Below are positions 47,601 to 60,951 of a stretch of 64,000 nt of DNA, in pieces. Numbering within the stretch: position 1 is the stretch's first letter; each line of letters opens with the position of its first letter. The stretch is taken from positions 2,474,501 to 2,538,500 of the forward strand of contig LR746270.1 of the NCBI GenBank assembly GCA_902729315.2. The letters are read 5' to 3'. Source of the stretch: Spirodela intermedia (Eukaryota > Streptophyta > Magnoliopsida > Alismatales > Araceae). The translations under genes and the position numbers were made by a program. The notes beneath the pieces are model-generated. The model saw only the letters and a program-made list of their open reading frames with translations. It did no database searches and was not told the origin of the DNA.

Positions 47601-50600
47601 GACAGTTTTTGAGGTGCGTACTCTCCCATTTAGTATTCTCTTTTAGTTAACTTCACATTCTGCTATTACATTTTTTGTCATGAAACGTTGTGCACAAAAC
47701 TGAGGCTAGTAATAAATAGATCATTAGTCAGAAATTGGTTAAAAGAGGCTGTCCACGTGTGCATAGTCCAAGCCTAATCTCCAAAGCGCAAGTGTTTCTT
47801 ATAGTTTTCAATGATGAGATGGTATGGAGGATTATTTACGACATGGAAAAGCAGGGAATTACTTGGATATTACAGATTTGGTCGAAGATTTCCCTATCCT
47901 ATGGTTTCTGATCGTGGTTTGGGGAAAGTACTCTTGCCGTCTATCTGATCAGCCAAATGGAGAGAGAATATAGGAAATTCCAGCAAAAAAAATTATAAAT
48001 ACAGTAGGCAAAATCAATTGGATCATTCTTGTTTACATGTCAATTTATATGTACCCAGTTGGTCGGGAACAATGGAAATGAGAAATAGTCTCTTAAAGTG
48101 TTCTTGTAAAACACGATCAAGAATAGGATAAATCTGCTTCTTTAGTTTATACCTTTCAGATATCCATAACCTTATTAGAGCAGAAGAGGAATTTTTTTTT
48201 CAGATAAATCTGTGCTTTAGTTTTTCGTTTTTTTCTGTTTTACTACATTTATACTTGACATTTTAGCAAACCACCATAAAAAAATGTGCTATAGCTTATG
48301 ATTTGAATCGCCATGGAGATATTAGTAAATAAAACTAGTTTAGTAAAAGAAAATTGAAGTAAACTATAATGCAGATGCCAGAATATCATATATTTTATTA
48401 GAATTTGTCGTCAAACTATGACTCAGTAAGCACCAATGAAATAGACCTCTGCTATGAACGAAGGGACCTTTTCTTGAGAGTAGTTGAGTATATTTTTTGA
48501 GAGACAGATTCTTTGTCCATGGGCTTGTTCAGAGGCCTTGATGTGGAATCAAAAGATAAATGCGGTGCTATAACTCTGTAGAGATGATATTTCTCAGCGA
48601 AAGTCTTTACAGAAGTGGTACGTTTTGTTTCCTATGTTGTCTCGATATTATGCAGCTTGCATCTTTTGTCCTTTTTAACCATTGACCTGGATAAATCTGA
48701 TTGTTTAACCAACACAATTTTCATGCTGCACTTTTTTTGTCTGTAAATATTGCTAGTTTTCTTGTGCTGTTAATTCATTTGCATCATCTGCTAAACAATA
48801 GTAGCTTCTTGTTTTGAATGTCTTAGATAACCTTAAAATTGACGTAGGGACGTGATGCTTGAAATAGTGAACAAATTGTTGGGATCGTCATATTTACTGG
48901 GCATAAAAAAATATTTCACTTAGTTTAACTGTCTTCTTTGGATTAAACTTCTCAATTTTTAGGGTTGTAGTCTTCGAAACACTGAATACATTGTTGGCGC
49001 CGTCATATTTACAGGGCACGAAACAAAGGTTGGTGCCTACAGTGACTTATTTCTCCATTATCATATGTTCTGTTGTTTGTGCATTATCAATACTATGGTG
49101 AGTTCTGTTTTCTTGTGCCAACTGTAGGTTATGATGAATTCTATGAATGTCCCTTCAAAGAGAAGTACATTGGAGAGGAAACTGGACAAGCTTATACTTG
49201 CTCTTTTTGGTGCTCTGTTTTGTATGTGCCTGATTGGAGCGATTGGAAGGTTCAGAAATTCTTAGTCCCTTTGTTTCATGACATTGTTTTCATTGGTTTA
49301 CATCCTAATCATTTTATGAAAGAGTTTGGTTGCGTGAATGAGGAAATTAGGTTTTCTGCTGGTTTAATTGAAAAGTGGGGGTAAACTACCGTAGATCCGG
49401 ACAGTGAATTAGTTTGATGTTGAATTTCCATGGGTATGTTGAATAGTATGGTTAAAATATGATAGAAAGGAACTTCCAATATGTGTGCATTTTAGTATTC
49501 CTTGCATCCTTCTGCAGCTTATATTTCATGGACTGCTGATGTTGTTTTGTTTTGTTTATGTACACAGTGGTGTTTTTATCGATAGGAAGTACTTCTACTT
49601 AGGTCTGAAGGGAAAGGTGGAACAACAGTTTAACCCTGGCAACAAATTTGTGGTATAGTTTTATACAAAATTATCCTACTCTTGAATTAACATTATATGT
49701 TAACTTCTGCTTTATTTACTCGTAATGCATTCTTTCTTTCTCAGGTCGCTATCCTGACCATGTTTACTTTGATAACACTGTATTCAACCATCATTCCTAT
49801 TTCTCTTTATGTTTCCATTGAGGTAGGTTCTAAGATTAACTTGATTGTCTCTTTGTTTCTGTTTATTCGAAAAAATTTCGAGGATACTGATGCAAGTTTT
49901 TTTTGTAATCATATTCTCATCATAAGATGATCAAGTTCATACAGTCTACCCAGTTTATCAACAAAGATCTACATATGTACCATGCTGAAAGTAACACTGC
50001 TGCGTTGTCTCGAACATCCAATCTGAATGAAGAACTTGGACAGGTATTTTAGGAACGCTTTTTGTATGTCAGAATTTAGTCCTGTTTCGTTAAGCTACTG
50101 TCGAGGTGTCAAGAAACCAGGCTGCTTCTGTCATAAGATCTTATTGAACCATGTTAAAGATATCCTATTGAAGATCTCTAAGACTCGGATTTTATCTTAG
50201 ATTGGAGCGGTGGGAAGATATCTAATACTCATATTCTATATTTTTATGAGTACTTATCGTTATCACTTCTTTCTGCTGCCTGACTTTTTGTCGAATTAGT
50301 ACCTTGTTAGTTATCACATCCTTTTTGTGCATTTCTTTCTCCTATATCTTAGTTCCGAATCTTGTTAGAAAATGGTTTCGATGTCATAGTTCCTCGGTAT
50401 ATATAACAGTGGCTACTAAGAAGACACAAGATGCGAAGTGGTTACTATCAGGAGTTGTTGAAGAGGGAGGGTGACCGTGGATGAGCAGAGGAGCGAGCGT
50501 GGAAACTAGGGAAGCTGGGGGGGGAGGGGAGTTACTGCAGAGGGACGGAGGCTGACGTTTGGGGACTAGACATCCAGGGAAAGAGCTTGAGGGTTGTGCC

Positions 50601-53600
50601 TGAGATGACACGAAGGAGGGGGCTGGGTTAACCAAGAGAATATGATACTAGGGGCCTAAGAGGTTTGCCAGAGTTGGGAGGGATTTCTAGCCGGAGGAAG
50701 AGAAGATCCAATTCTAGAGTGAGGTAGGCGGTTCTCTGTAAGAAAAGGGATGGAAAGCGATAAATTCCATTTCAGATGGATGGGGAATGGCGAAAAAGGG
50801 AGTGTTTATCTGAGAGAAGAGAGAGAGCAAGAGGCATACTTATCGATGATAAAAGTTTATTTCATATAAATCGAATTCATGACTGAGTTGACCTGAAAAC
50901 CCTTTTAGCTTGCTTAAGTGGTATGTGCTATCTCAAAGTAGTTGACCAAGAAATGCATGCTCTTTAATGAAATTATTTCAAACGACTGGGAGAAGACTTT
51001 GGAGAATGTACGTCGGAATTCTTAGGTTTCAGGTGCTGCTCTGTGTATTTGCATTGAACAACATGTTTTCCTCTTTTAAAGCACAACTGAAGTTTACTCG
51101 GATTAGATGATATGATATAATCAGTGTGAATTGTCTTATGCGACAAGAGTTGCAACTTCATGTCAATTGACATGATTTGCTACTATGACAAGCCCTGGTT
51201 GCTTGGGGGAGTGAGTACCTTGGGAGATGCTTTGCTCTTTGGAGTATCTTAAGCCAATTACAAATCTTTGCCCAGAGACTCTGGTTTCTCGGGTTCATGT
51301 ACATGCTTAGACATAAAATCTCTTTGAATCTCTTGAACATGGTGTTTCACACCTGCTTTCTTATAACATGTTCAGAAGATGGATGCGGAAGTGACAAGTA
51401 TGCCATTTATTGATATGCATTTTCGATGCTTTGTGAGCCCGAAACAATTGTGAGCACATAACATGATAGGGGGCCTCCAGCCTTTGATGAGGATTCTCTA
51501 TTGAGCTTTCCTGAGTAGAGTCGGAGATGAGAATAATGATCTTGAAATATAATAAGTACGATTATTTTCATTGTTTTCTATCCTGAAAGATTGTTCACTT
51601 ATATTCTTCTATTTGTGCAGGTTGAGTACATTTTTTCTGATAAAACTGGTACATTAACAAGAAATTTGATGGAGTTCTTCAAGTGTTCAATTGGCGGAGT
51701 CACATATGGCAATGGAATTACAGAAATAGAGAAAGGCAGAGCTCAGAGGAATGGTTTAAAAATTAATGGGGTGTGTCTCCATTCAATTGCCCATTGGGAA
51801 GGAATTTGGTGTCGAAAATAACCATCTTTTTCACATTCCTCCAGGATCCTAGCTCTACTGGTCCCGTGCATGAAAAAGGATTTAATTTTGACGACCCCAG
51901 GCTTATGCGTGGTGCTTGGCGAAATGAGAACAATCCTGATATTTGTAAGGTAGGTAAAACTAATGCATTGATGGATCTTTCATCTCTTTATTTTGTATTC
52001 ATTTCGTTACTTCCTTATATTGGCAGATGGTGGAAATCTGTCAGGACTGGTAAGGTCCAGCTTTGGGATTTTTATTGCTGAAAATTCATAGTTACTCTAG
52101 ATTAAGTTGTTGCACACAGTTCTAACATGGTGACATGCTTCTCAAATATTTTCAATTAAGCTTCTTTCTAATTGTTGATGACTTCTCCGATCGTGAGCAT
52201 TGAAAAAATTAAATGGTGGTTTGTTCTTATAAGACTTGATGGTTTTCTAGTGGAAAACAATAGAGGATTTTATTCGAATGCTCATATTTTTGAAAACATA
52301 ACAGTATGGTGGTATGCCTTTCGTAATGCTTTTATTGACTTATATTGAATAGTCAAGCATAGGAGGGGCCTTGGTGGCAGATCTCAATCATCCTTTTAAT
52401 GCTCGCTGGTGATTCCCAGTAGTCAGAAATGATTTCTTGCCTATGTAGAATAATTCAGAATAGGTGGTTGACTCTGGAAGGTGGTTAATGGTTAAACATG
52501 ATGGACGAACGTGAATTACTTGCATGGTACCAGGAATGGGGACGCAAATGGTCACCCAATGTGTAAGAGAGTTCCTTATCGTTATTTCTTTCAATGAGTG
52601 TACCCACTACTTTATCATAAGATTCTACTCCGAAGAAAAGGCATACGAAGGGAAACTTCAATTTGTATAGATTTGCTAATAAGAAATCATTTTTAACGTA
52701 GTTCCATTAATGTAGATTTGACAGATGTAGACGTTGAACGAAAGTGAATGCTTGGGGTCTATATATTGAAACATCTTACAGCTAAATATTGGATAATCCC
52801 AAACATATGAACTTTTTCTTTAAATTTCTCATCTGTAGAGGTTGTTGATTAAACCTCTATAAGTTTCGTTTGTTTCTTTGCCTATGTCATATCCGCCAGA
52901 ACTTTTTTATTTTACGCCATACTTAATTTGCGGCTATTTGCTCTCTAGGAATTCTTCAGATGCCTCGCAATATGTCATACCGTGCTTCCTGAAGGAGATG
53001 AAAGCCCAGAAAAGATAACCTACCAAGCTGCTTCTCCAGATGAGGCTGCCTTGGTCACTGCTGCAAAAAACTTTGGATTTTTTTTCTATAGGTATAATGC
53101 ATGTTCTTATTTTTCCTTTAGGGAATTATATTTCTATCATGCTATGTAGTTCTTATCTTACAAATTGAGCATGGATTTTTTAGTTTGATTGCCCTGCTTG
53201 TTATTCATTATGTATTCTGCTTCCTTTTCTTGCCTCTTTTGTTAGCATAGAAAACATGCCATTGTGCAATGTGATTTGCTTAGCAACTGGCTGGTTCACC
53301 TCAGGCAAAAATTGAGGTGGACAATGCCAGATCTCATTTTGTTCATACGCAAAATCGATTTGAGAAATTCCACAGTGATAGATGTACAAACATATGATGT
53401 TGTGGGAACATGAAGAAGGGACAAGTATTAAGATTTATTTTGCCTTTTGTGTGACAAGCTTTCCAGACACACTATCTATCTCAATGGCTATGTGCACCTG
53501 TTCTCAGCCCAATGAGGTTCATTTAAAAGATACTGTCATTACAATTTTGAGAAGAGATTAGGCCTTTGACTTACAATTTAGAACCAGAATGGTTATGCTC

Positions 53601-56600
53601 ATCATTTATATTGTAATTAAGGGAATGACGGGGTTATGTTTTTAAACGGGGCAGTCACGAAACCTACCTTGAAATATCCCACTTCTACTTGGACTAAGAG
53701 TAAGGCAGGATTGTCTATCCCTCACCTGCTATGTGAAGCACGTAAGATGAACCATATTTCTCCACTGCAAGAAACTGCTTCCCTCTCCCCTTTCATTTGA
53801 CCTAATGTATACGTTTCTGGTATGGGAAAAATTGCGAATGTTACTGGTCAAATCTCCGAAGTATTATTCATTTTTCTAATTCAACTCACTGCTTCACCCT
53901 GGGATGCAGACCCTGGTTCATCATGTGGCTTCTGTCTGACTGCCGTGTTACTCTCGTCGAACTCTGTCATTTTCTTTTTAATGGCTTAGCTTTCCCCGAA
54001 TTACTGCACCACTCACAAATGGATGTGGTTGACTATGCTTTCGAAAGGTTCAAATATCTGTTTCAAGCTGATGGCCTGGAAAAACTAGATAAGGGAAGCT
54101 CTATTTTTAAAAGATTAAAGCACTCCCCAAAAGTCATTCGGCCAGCTATGAGTTCCTGATTTTTTTTCGAAACTTGAGCTTCTCTTGGGAACATACGACT
54201 AGATGGTTCGTCATATTCAGCAGCTTCTCCATATTTTAGTCTTTTGTTGTGTGGAGCTCCACAGGAGGTCATAAAGGATGTTCCATTAGGCTTCAGTGGA
54301 TTTCCATTTGTCTTACTGCAGCAGTATTTGAAATTAAAATGTCAAGTTTCGAAATGGAGATGCATAGTTAAGCTAGAGAGAGAAGTTGCCATTCATGCCT
54401 TATTGGTCAATTGTAAGAAACACGTTTCACAGGTACCCATTATTCCTTCTATGGAGTTTGGATTTCAGATGTGCTATTCAATTTTTAAAACTCAACTTTA
54501 TTTAATAATCAATATTGCATGATTTTTCGTCAATCATTGTCTTCAAATATAGATGTATTTCTTCATTTGTTGATAATTTTTTATTCCTCTCTTCAGGCGC
54601 ACACCAACTCTGATAAAAGTTAGGGAATCACATGTTGAAAGGATGGGTAAAATAGATGACATCTCGTACGAGATTCTGAATGTTTTAGAGTTTAATAGGT
54701 AAAACTATATTTTTTACTCATTATATTATTTTTTTCGTTGTGCCTGATTAAGAACAGTTGATGCTTATTTCTATATTTCATGTAGCACAAGGAAGCGCCA
54801 GTCTGTAGTTTGTCGTTATCCAAATGGAAGGCTTGTTCTGTATTGTAAGGTGAAAATTTGATAATCACTGCTGTCATTTCTTTTCGCTCTCTGCACGATA
54901 CTGAAGGAAACTTTGATTCTCAGGGTGCCGATACTGTTATATATGAACGATTGGGGGATTCCAATACTGATATCAAAAAGGTGACACGGGAGCATCTGGA
55001 ACTATTTGGTTCTTCTGGCTTACGTACTCTTTGCCTGGCCTACAGAGAACTGAGTCCTGAGCTGTATGAAAACTGGAATGAGAAATTCATTCAAGCCAAG
55101 TCTTCCTTGCGTGATCGTGAAAAGAAGTTGGATGAGGTATGTCTTCTTATGGGTAACATATGCAAACGATTTTTGTCATGTGCTCTCGGAATCTTGCCAG
55201 TTTTTAATGAATGGGGCGTAGTTTTTTCTCACATTTTCTATTTCGTTTGAGGTTTAGCTATGAGAATAGGCGCTGAAACTAGCTTCACTATGGGATTGAG
55301 GGGAGGATTGATCATTATCATCCTCTTAGGGATAAATTTGGACTTATTTAACAACTTTTGTAATCAGAGTTAGAATAAATTGGCTCTGCCTTTCCGGCTC
55401 TGTAGGAAGAGGGAAATTAGAGGAAGATCGTGACAGTTAGAGCCTATGGTTTCTCGCACTAATTCTGCTCTTTTTCTTTGAACCTCCCCAGCCTGTTCTT
55501 TTTAATATTTCAGTTGTACCTTTTTAATGGTAACAACCTTCATTCTGTCAAGGAACTAGCAAGTTTTCATACAGAACAGGTTCCTTTTCTGTAAAATTGG
55601 ATTACAATCCTATTGTGTTTAATGTGCTTCTTATGTTCTGATGTCATTGTCTATCTTTGCTTGTTTGGGCTTGAATTTCTTGTAAACATTATTTGACATA
55701 TTGATCATTGTGCAAAATATTCGTTGAGTATTTTGTTATATATGCCCTGGAATGATAATGGGATTCAGGTAAAATTCTACCACTGTTATGGGTTCACTGG
55801 AAAGGGGCATGACGTTTAACTTCTGAAAGTTCGAAACTACTATCATTCAAATTTATCATCTTTGAAGGGTTTGGAAGATTAACGTTTTTATTGCGTCTGT
55901 CTTTGAACAAATGTTTTTTGCACAAGGAATCCCATTTTCATTTTTTGGTGTTTTTCTAACTTACGCATGATAGTCAAAGGATTAGAGAAATTGTTTCCAG
56001 TGACTTTGAACCCTGAATAATATTCCTAATTTACTCGTTAAAGGAATCTAATATGGTAGCAATGCTAAAATCGTAACTAATTGAATTTTACGGCTAGTAT
56101 CATCATTGTTGCAGTACTAATCTAGGTAGGCATGGTCAGCGTGTGTTGAGCCCTATTCTGGTCGTCGTCAGTCAATTTTGTTTCTTAATAATAATTCGTG
56201 AAATTGTACCACATTGGACGCGTCAGTCTAGTTGAATCATTTTGTTCCAATTCAAGTGGCTGATTCTGAGAACCATGGGACTGTTGAAGCCTGTAGATAA
56301 AGTTCAAATGAGTTATTTTCTGGAAACCAAGTATATTAAGTTAACAGCAGAGCAAGAAGAGTCATCATTCTAAAAAGAAAGAAGGTTGAAGATTATTTTC
56401 TCCTAGCCATTTTATGTGATGCATATTTTTGTTGTATATCCTGTTTTCAACGTGAATTCATTCCTTTTCTCTGCTGCAGTGTTCAATTGGCTTTTCCGTT
56501 GACTGTCATTCTAGTTTTTCGTGCTAACCAGCATCCATCATATTTCTCCGTTTTTTAATAAATCAGATAATTTTGTGTCAGAACCTCTTCCCAGAATGTA

Positions 56601-59546
56601 TGATTATATTTCCCAGAATGTATCATATTAGTTTTTAAAATGTCTAGGAGGCTTTCTTTTCTTCACTTCAAATCTTCATGCAGATTGCGGAACTGATTGA
56701 GAAGGACCTTATACTCATTGGGTGCACTGCTATTGAGGATAAGCTTCAAGAGGGTGTTCCTACTTGCATAGAAACCCTCGCTAGAGCAGGAATTAAGATT
56801 TGGGTGTTAACTGGAGATAAATTGGAGACTGCAATAAACATTGCCTATGGTAGAATTCCATCTACTGATAAATCTCTATTTTCTTTCGTTATTTATATCT
56901 CTAATTATTCTCACTAATCTTTTATGGTTTTTGTCTGGTTTTTCATTTTACACAGCCTGCAACTTGATCAATAACCACATGAAGCAATTTATAATCAGCT
57001 CAGAGACAGATGAAATAAGAGAGGTTGAAGATAGGGTGAGTGTACCTACTGAATGGCTGATAATTCATTCTCCCCACTGAGTCGTACATTTTTCCTTAAC
57101 TCTGTGTGTTTCCATGTTTCTAGGGTGACCAGGTGGAAATCGCCAGGTATATCAGGGAGTTTGTGAAGCAACAACTTAACAAGTGTCTTGAGGAGGCCGA
57201 AAACTTCATGAATACTGTACCAATACCTAAAACAGCTCTTATAATTGACGGCAAGTGCCTGATGTATGCTTTAGACCCCAGTTTACGTGGCAAACTGTTA
57301 AAGTTGAGTCTAAACTGCGATGCAGTTGTTTGCTGCCGAGTTTCTCCATTACAAAAAGCACAGGTTTAAACTCCTACCAATGTTTTTTCTTATTTCCTCT
57401 CAATGGGCTAGGGTAGCCTGTCAATTGTGACAGTATATCTTGTTCTCGTATTAGATTCTGGCGTTGTTTTAAAATAATTCTTTGTTCTTTTTTCCTTTTT
57501 TTGAGTTGTTACGTTTCACTAAATTAAAATTTCCGACCTAATTTTTATGCTGTTTATTGAATGTTTCCAAAGCTAAAGACATCTATAATTTGAATAGCTG
57601 CGTAGTTTCATTTGATGTTTCCTTTTCAAGATGCACCTTTTATTACTGCTTTGGAGACGCTCACTCTTATCCTCTTAATTTCTTGTGTTGTAAATGATAG
57701 TTCCATTGCTAAGTTTATCATATTTTTCTTTTTTAAGGTGACAAGTTTAGTTAAGAAAGGTGCGAAGAAGATAACTCTAAGTATTGGTGATGGTGCAAAT
57801 GATGTTAGCATGATTCAGGCTGCACATGTTGGTGTGGGCATAAGTGGTCTTGAAGGAATGCAAGCTGTTATGGCCAGCGATTTTGCAATTGCTCAGTTTC
57901 GCTTTCTCACTGATCTTCTTCTTGTCCATGGCAGATGGTCATATCTTAGATTATGCAAGGTTCGTTTTTTTCCAAAAATCTTTCTCAGGCATGTTGGTGT
58001 TGCTTTCTTCTACTTATGTTTTTTTCTCTTTTCCATAGGTTGTCACTTACTTCTTCTACAAGAATCTCACGTTTACATTAACCCAGTTCTGGTTCACTTT
58101 CCAAACTGGTTTCTCTGGTCAGAGATTCTATGATGACTGGTTCCAGTCCTTGTATAATGTGATTTTTACAGCTTTACCAGTGATTTTTGTTGGACTATTT
58201 GACAAGGTATTGAGTTCATGTCTTTGATTCTTTTAGAAAAAATGTTATATACTCATATCCCTTTCCATATCTGCGAACTTTATGCCTTACAACTGCATGC
58301 CTTTTTTTTTTTTTGCTGTAATTTAAATAATCACCGGAAAAAAATCAATAATTCTTAATGATGCAGGATGTCAGTGCTTCACTTTCGAAGAAGTACCCAG
58401 AACTCTACAAAGAAGGAATGAGGAACATGTTTTTCAAATGGAGAGTCGTGGCAGTGTGGGCTTTCTTCTCTGTCTACCAATCATTAATATTCTACTACTT
58501 CACAACCTCAGCCAGTCGCAGGGGTCACAATCTGTCTGGAAAGATATTTGGGCTCTGGGATATCAGCACAATGGCCTTCACTTGCGTTGTAGTGACCGTC
58601 AACCTGCGTCTTCTTCTGGCGTGCAATTCAATAACAAAGTGGCACTATTTTAGTGTTGGAGGGAGCATCCTGGCGTGGTTCTTGTTTATCTTCTTGTACT
58701 CTGGGATTATGACTTCGTGGGATAGACAAGTATGACCCACCTTTTTAGACTGATTTGCATTCGATTCGTTGTGTTTGGTTTGTTGGCTCACTCCAGAAGT
58801 TTCATTTTTCAGGAGAATATTTTCTTTGTGATTTATGTGCTAATGAGCACTTTCTACTTCTACCTCACTTTCCTGCTTGTCCCTGTTGTTGCTCTCCTCG
58901 GTGACTTTGCCTATCTGGGGTGAGTGTTCTCTTTTTCTAACGATGAATTCTTTACCTTAAAGCACGAACTAAACGTATGATCCTGTTTTGTGTTAGAGAA
59001 TGGTAATTACAAGCAGTCATAGGTTTTATTTTTTCCCCCATTTATTCATCTGATATTGCTGTTTTTGGCATTGCTTTCTCTGGTGCTTTTATTTCATATT
59101 GCGGTACTTGTGATGGTGGGTCTGTGCTTGTTCTATCTAGTTTTCTCGCTTCTGAAATATATTATTTTCTCGCATTTCTATCAGTGCTTGATCGTACTAA
59201 TTGCTATGGCGGTGGATGTTTGTGTGTGTTCTCCAGGTTGCAGAGATGGTTCTCCCCCTACGACTACCAGATCGTGCAGGAGATGCACCGGCACGAGCCC
59301 GAGCCGACGACACGGCCGGAGCTGCTGGAGATCGGCAACCTGCTGACGCCCGATGAGGCCCGCAGCTACGCCATCTCCCAGCTGCCCCGGGAGACCTCCA
59401 AGCACACCGGCTTTGCCTTTGACTCCCCCGGCTATGAATCCTTCTTCGCCCTCCAGCAGGGGGTCATCGCCCCTCAGAAGGCCTGGGATGTCGTCCGGCG
59501 GGCCAGCATGAGGTCCCACGCCAAGACGAACAAACCCAAACCCTGA
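41603..59546 (+). CDS. ALA3: P4-type ATPase, phospholipid flippase (ALA3 type)
   Basis: Aminophospholipid flippase of the plant ALA family; ALA3 works with an ALIS (Cdc50) subunit at the Golgi in secretory vesicle formation. 27 exons with consistent phases: 41603-41800, 44473-44538, 44625-44686, 44820-44901, 45099-45209, 46251-46328, 46472-46568, 46658-46764, 48963-49028, 49128-49249, 49568-49652, 49745-49822, 49927-50043, 51621-51770, 51845-51949, 52949-53091, 54597-54698, 54786-54849, 54924-55136, 56684-56849, 56956-57035, 57124-57363, 57738-57959, 58039-58206, 58367-58729, 58813-58919 and 59237-59546. Product 1233 residues. Seen: [12 protein letters not shown] leader, actuator DGET (204-207), the P4-specific PISL in TM4 (376-379), phosphorylation site DKTGT with Asp430, ATP-site blocks, hinge GDGAND (861-866), and a C-terminal tail with [12 protein letters not shown]. 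The N-terminus is Arg/Gly-rich and longer than usual; the start is the first in-frame ATG before the conserved leader. Confidence 0.95.
41801..44472 (+). other. Large intron 1 of the flippase gene
   Basis: 2.7 kb, pyrimidine-rich on the + strand over about 42950-44100 (purine-rich on the minus strand). No recognised element. Two small adjacent inverted repeats lie at 44101-44142 (gggtt/aaccc and cagtct/agactg). Confidence 0.55.
46765..48962 (+). other. Large intron 8 of the flippase gene
   Basis: 2.2 kb of AT-rich intron sequence; the short open stretches at 47057-47646 match no family. Nothing else seen. Confidence 0.5.
50044..51620 (+). other. Large intron 13 of the flippase gene
   Basis: 1.6 kb intron just before the exon that encodes the DKTGT site. 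It contains a purine-rich, GGA/GGG-bearing stretch at about 50455-50830 unlike the surrounding AT-rich intron, but no recognisable gene. Confidence 0.5.
53092..54596 (+). other. Intron 16 of the flippase gene with unexplained open stretches
   Basis: 1.5 kb intron. At 53923-54159 and 54244-54522 the + strand has open stretches of 78 and 92 codons. Neither resembles the host protein or a family I recognise, and they are probably chance or relics. Confidence 0.4.
55137..56683 (+). other. Intron 19 of the flippase gene
   Basis: 1.5 kb AT-rich intron without recognisable features. Confidence 0.5.
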
Positions 59547-59802
59547 TTGCATATCCTCTGGGGGCGCCGCCGCCGCTGCTGCTCCGCCACCACATCTTCC
59601 TCGACGGAATCCATCTGTGCGTGAATTTTCCCAAGAACCCGGAATTCAGCAGGCCTGATCTGATGACGGTGATGCTCATGATTTTGGTTCCCATGAAATC
59701 TTCCCGCAAAGTTGCCCGAGAACCCAGAGATCAGAAGGCTCTTGATTTTGCTTCTTCCCCAAATTTTTGCCCGGTATTCCAGAAGAACTCAGATCCCCAG
59801 CT

Positions 59803-59803
<1 letters not shown>

Positions 59804-59849
<46 letters not shown>

Positions 59850-59850
59850 T
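59804..59850. repeat. (GAT)15 microsatellite in the flippase 3' UTR
   Basis: Perfect GAT repeat about 260 bp after the stop codon. It makes a chance poly-Asp open stretch, which is not a gene. Confidence 0.95.
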
Positions 59851-60142
59851 TCTTCTTCATCTTGGATTCTTGGGCGGCAGAATCTGTGTACAGTTTTGCA
59901 CTGAATCTTCTTCTCTATTAGAAATTTGGGTCCCCTTCTTCCCCTGGGGTTATTATTTGTATAGGAATGAACGCCATGAACAACAGATATAGGTTTTATT
60001 CCTCCCTCCCCCTCCTATTTTTTTCCTCAGAAACTTCCTTGGGCATGCAGATGATGGCAGCTTTTCTCCTTGTCCACTGCGATTTTTCCTATTCTGATAG
60101 TGAGAACTGGGCTTTCATATGGGGACTGTGTTTACATATTTG

Positions 60143-60144
<2 letters not shown>

Positions 60145-60203
<59 letters not shown>

Positions 60204-60216
60204 CCTCTCTCTCTCT
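60145..60216. repeat. (CT)n microsatellite upstream of the 5-FCL gene
   Basis: Perfect CT repeat to about 60196, then imperfect to 60216, in the spacer between the flippase and cyclo-ligase genes. Confidence 0.95.
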
Positions 60217-60236
60217 TAGTTGGACTGCTTGAGATC

Positions 60237-60308
60237 AGGTCGCTGCGGCAGTAGTTGACCCTTCTTGTGAAGGGTTAGATTGCGGGGTTCGGATCCTACT
60301 GCGCGAGT
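60237..60308 (+). other. tRNA-like / hairpin sequence with A- and B-box-like words
   Basis: GGTTCGGATCC at 60286-60296 matches the RNA polymerase III B box (GGTTCGANNCC) with one mismatch, and TGCGGCAGTAG at 60244-60254 matches the A box with two. A 7-bp stem (GCAGTAG 60248-60254 with CTACTGC 60296-60302) and an inner 7-bp hairpin (ACCCTTC/GAAGGGT, 60258-60275) can form. It does not fold as a proper tRNA, so it could be a tRNA-derived SINE head, a decayed tRNA or chance. Confidence 0.35.
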
Positions 60309-60559
60309 ACGAGAGAGAGAGAGAGAGATGCTGCTGAACGTAAAAGAAGAGCAAAGTATGCGAAAAAATGCGATCTCTTGTGATGGGTACGTCGATCATC
60401 TTTTTTGGATTTTGCTTGAACAGGATAAAGAGAAAAGAAATGGAGAAATTAACAGAGAGAGAGAGAGAGAGAAGGGGGGATGTGGCGGCGGATGTCGTGG
60501 CAATGACAGCGGAGGCCTTGCTACAAAATGGGAAGGCAGCGGCAGCAGCGGCGGCGGTC

Positions 60560-60891
60560 ATGATTCGCTGTCACTTGCTCGCCTGCCGCTTCCCCTTCTC
60601 TGCCGACTCCCGCCGCCACTCCTCCACCACTGCCATGGCCGGCGCCGCCCCTCCGTCCGATCCCGCCGCCGTCGTATCCCAGAAGCGCGCGCTGCGGACG
60701 AAGATCCGCTCCGCCCTCCGGACCCTTCCCCCGTACCAGAGGACCCAAGAAGGTCCTCGTCGTCGTCTCTCTCTCTCTCTCTCTCTCTCTAATTCTCGTC
60801 GTCCTCAAGGTGCCGTATGTTCTTCCGTGCTCTACGAGTGGAGGGAGGATCGGCCCATGTGTCGGAGGATCTCACGAGAGTAATCTTTCTG

Positions 60892-60951
<60 letters not shown>

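Larger units (their letters stand above)
59547..60236. other. Flippase 3' UTR and intergenic spacer
   Basis: Holds a (GAT)n tract at 59804-59850 in the probable flippase 3' UTR, and a long (CT)n tract at 60145-60216. No gene seen. Confidence 0.55.

Noticed and set aside
59621-59992. Frame with a run of Asp (or Met) residues
   Set aside because: Translation of the (GAT)15 microsatellite in the flippase 3' UTR.
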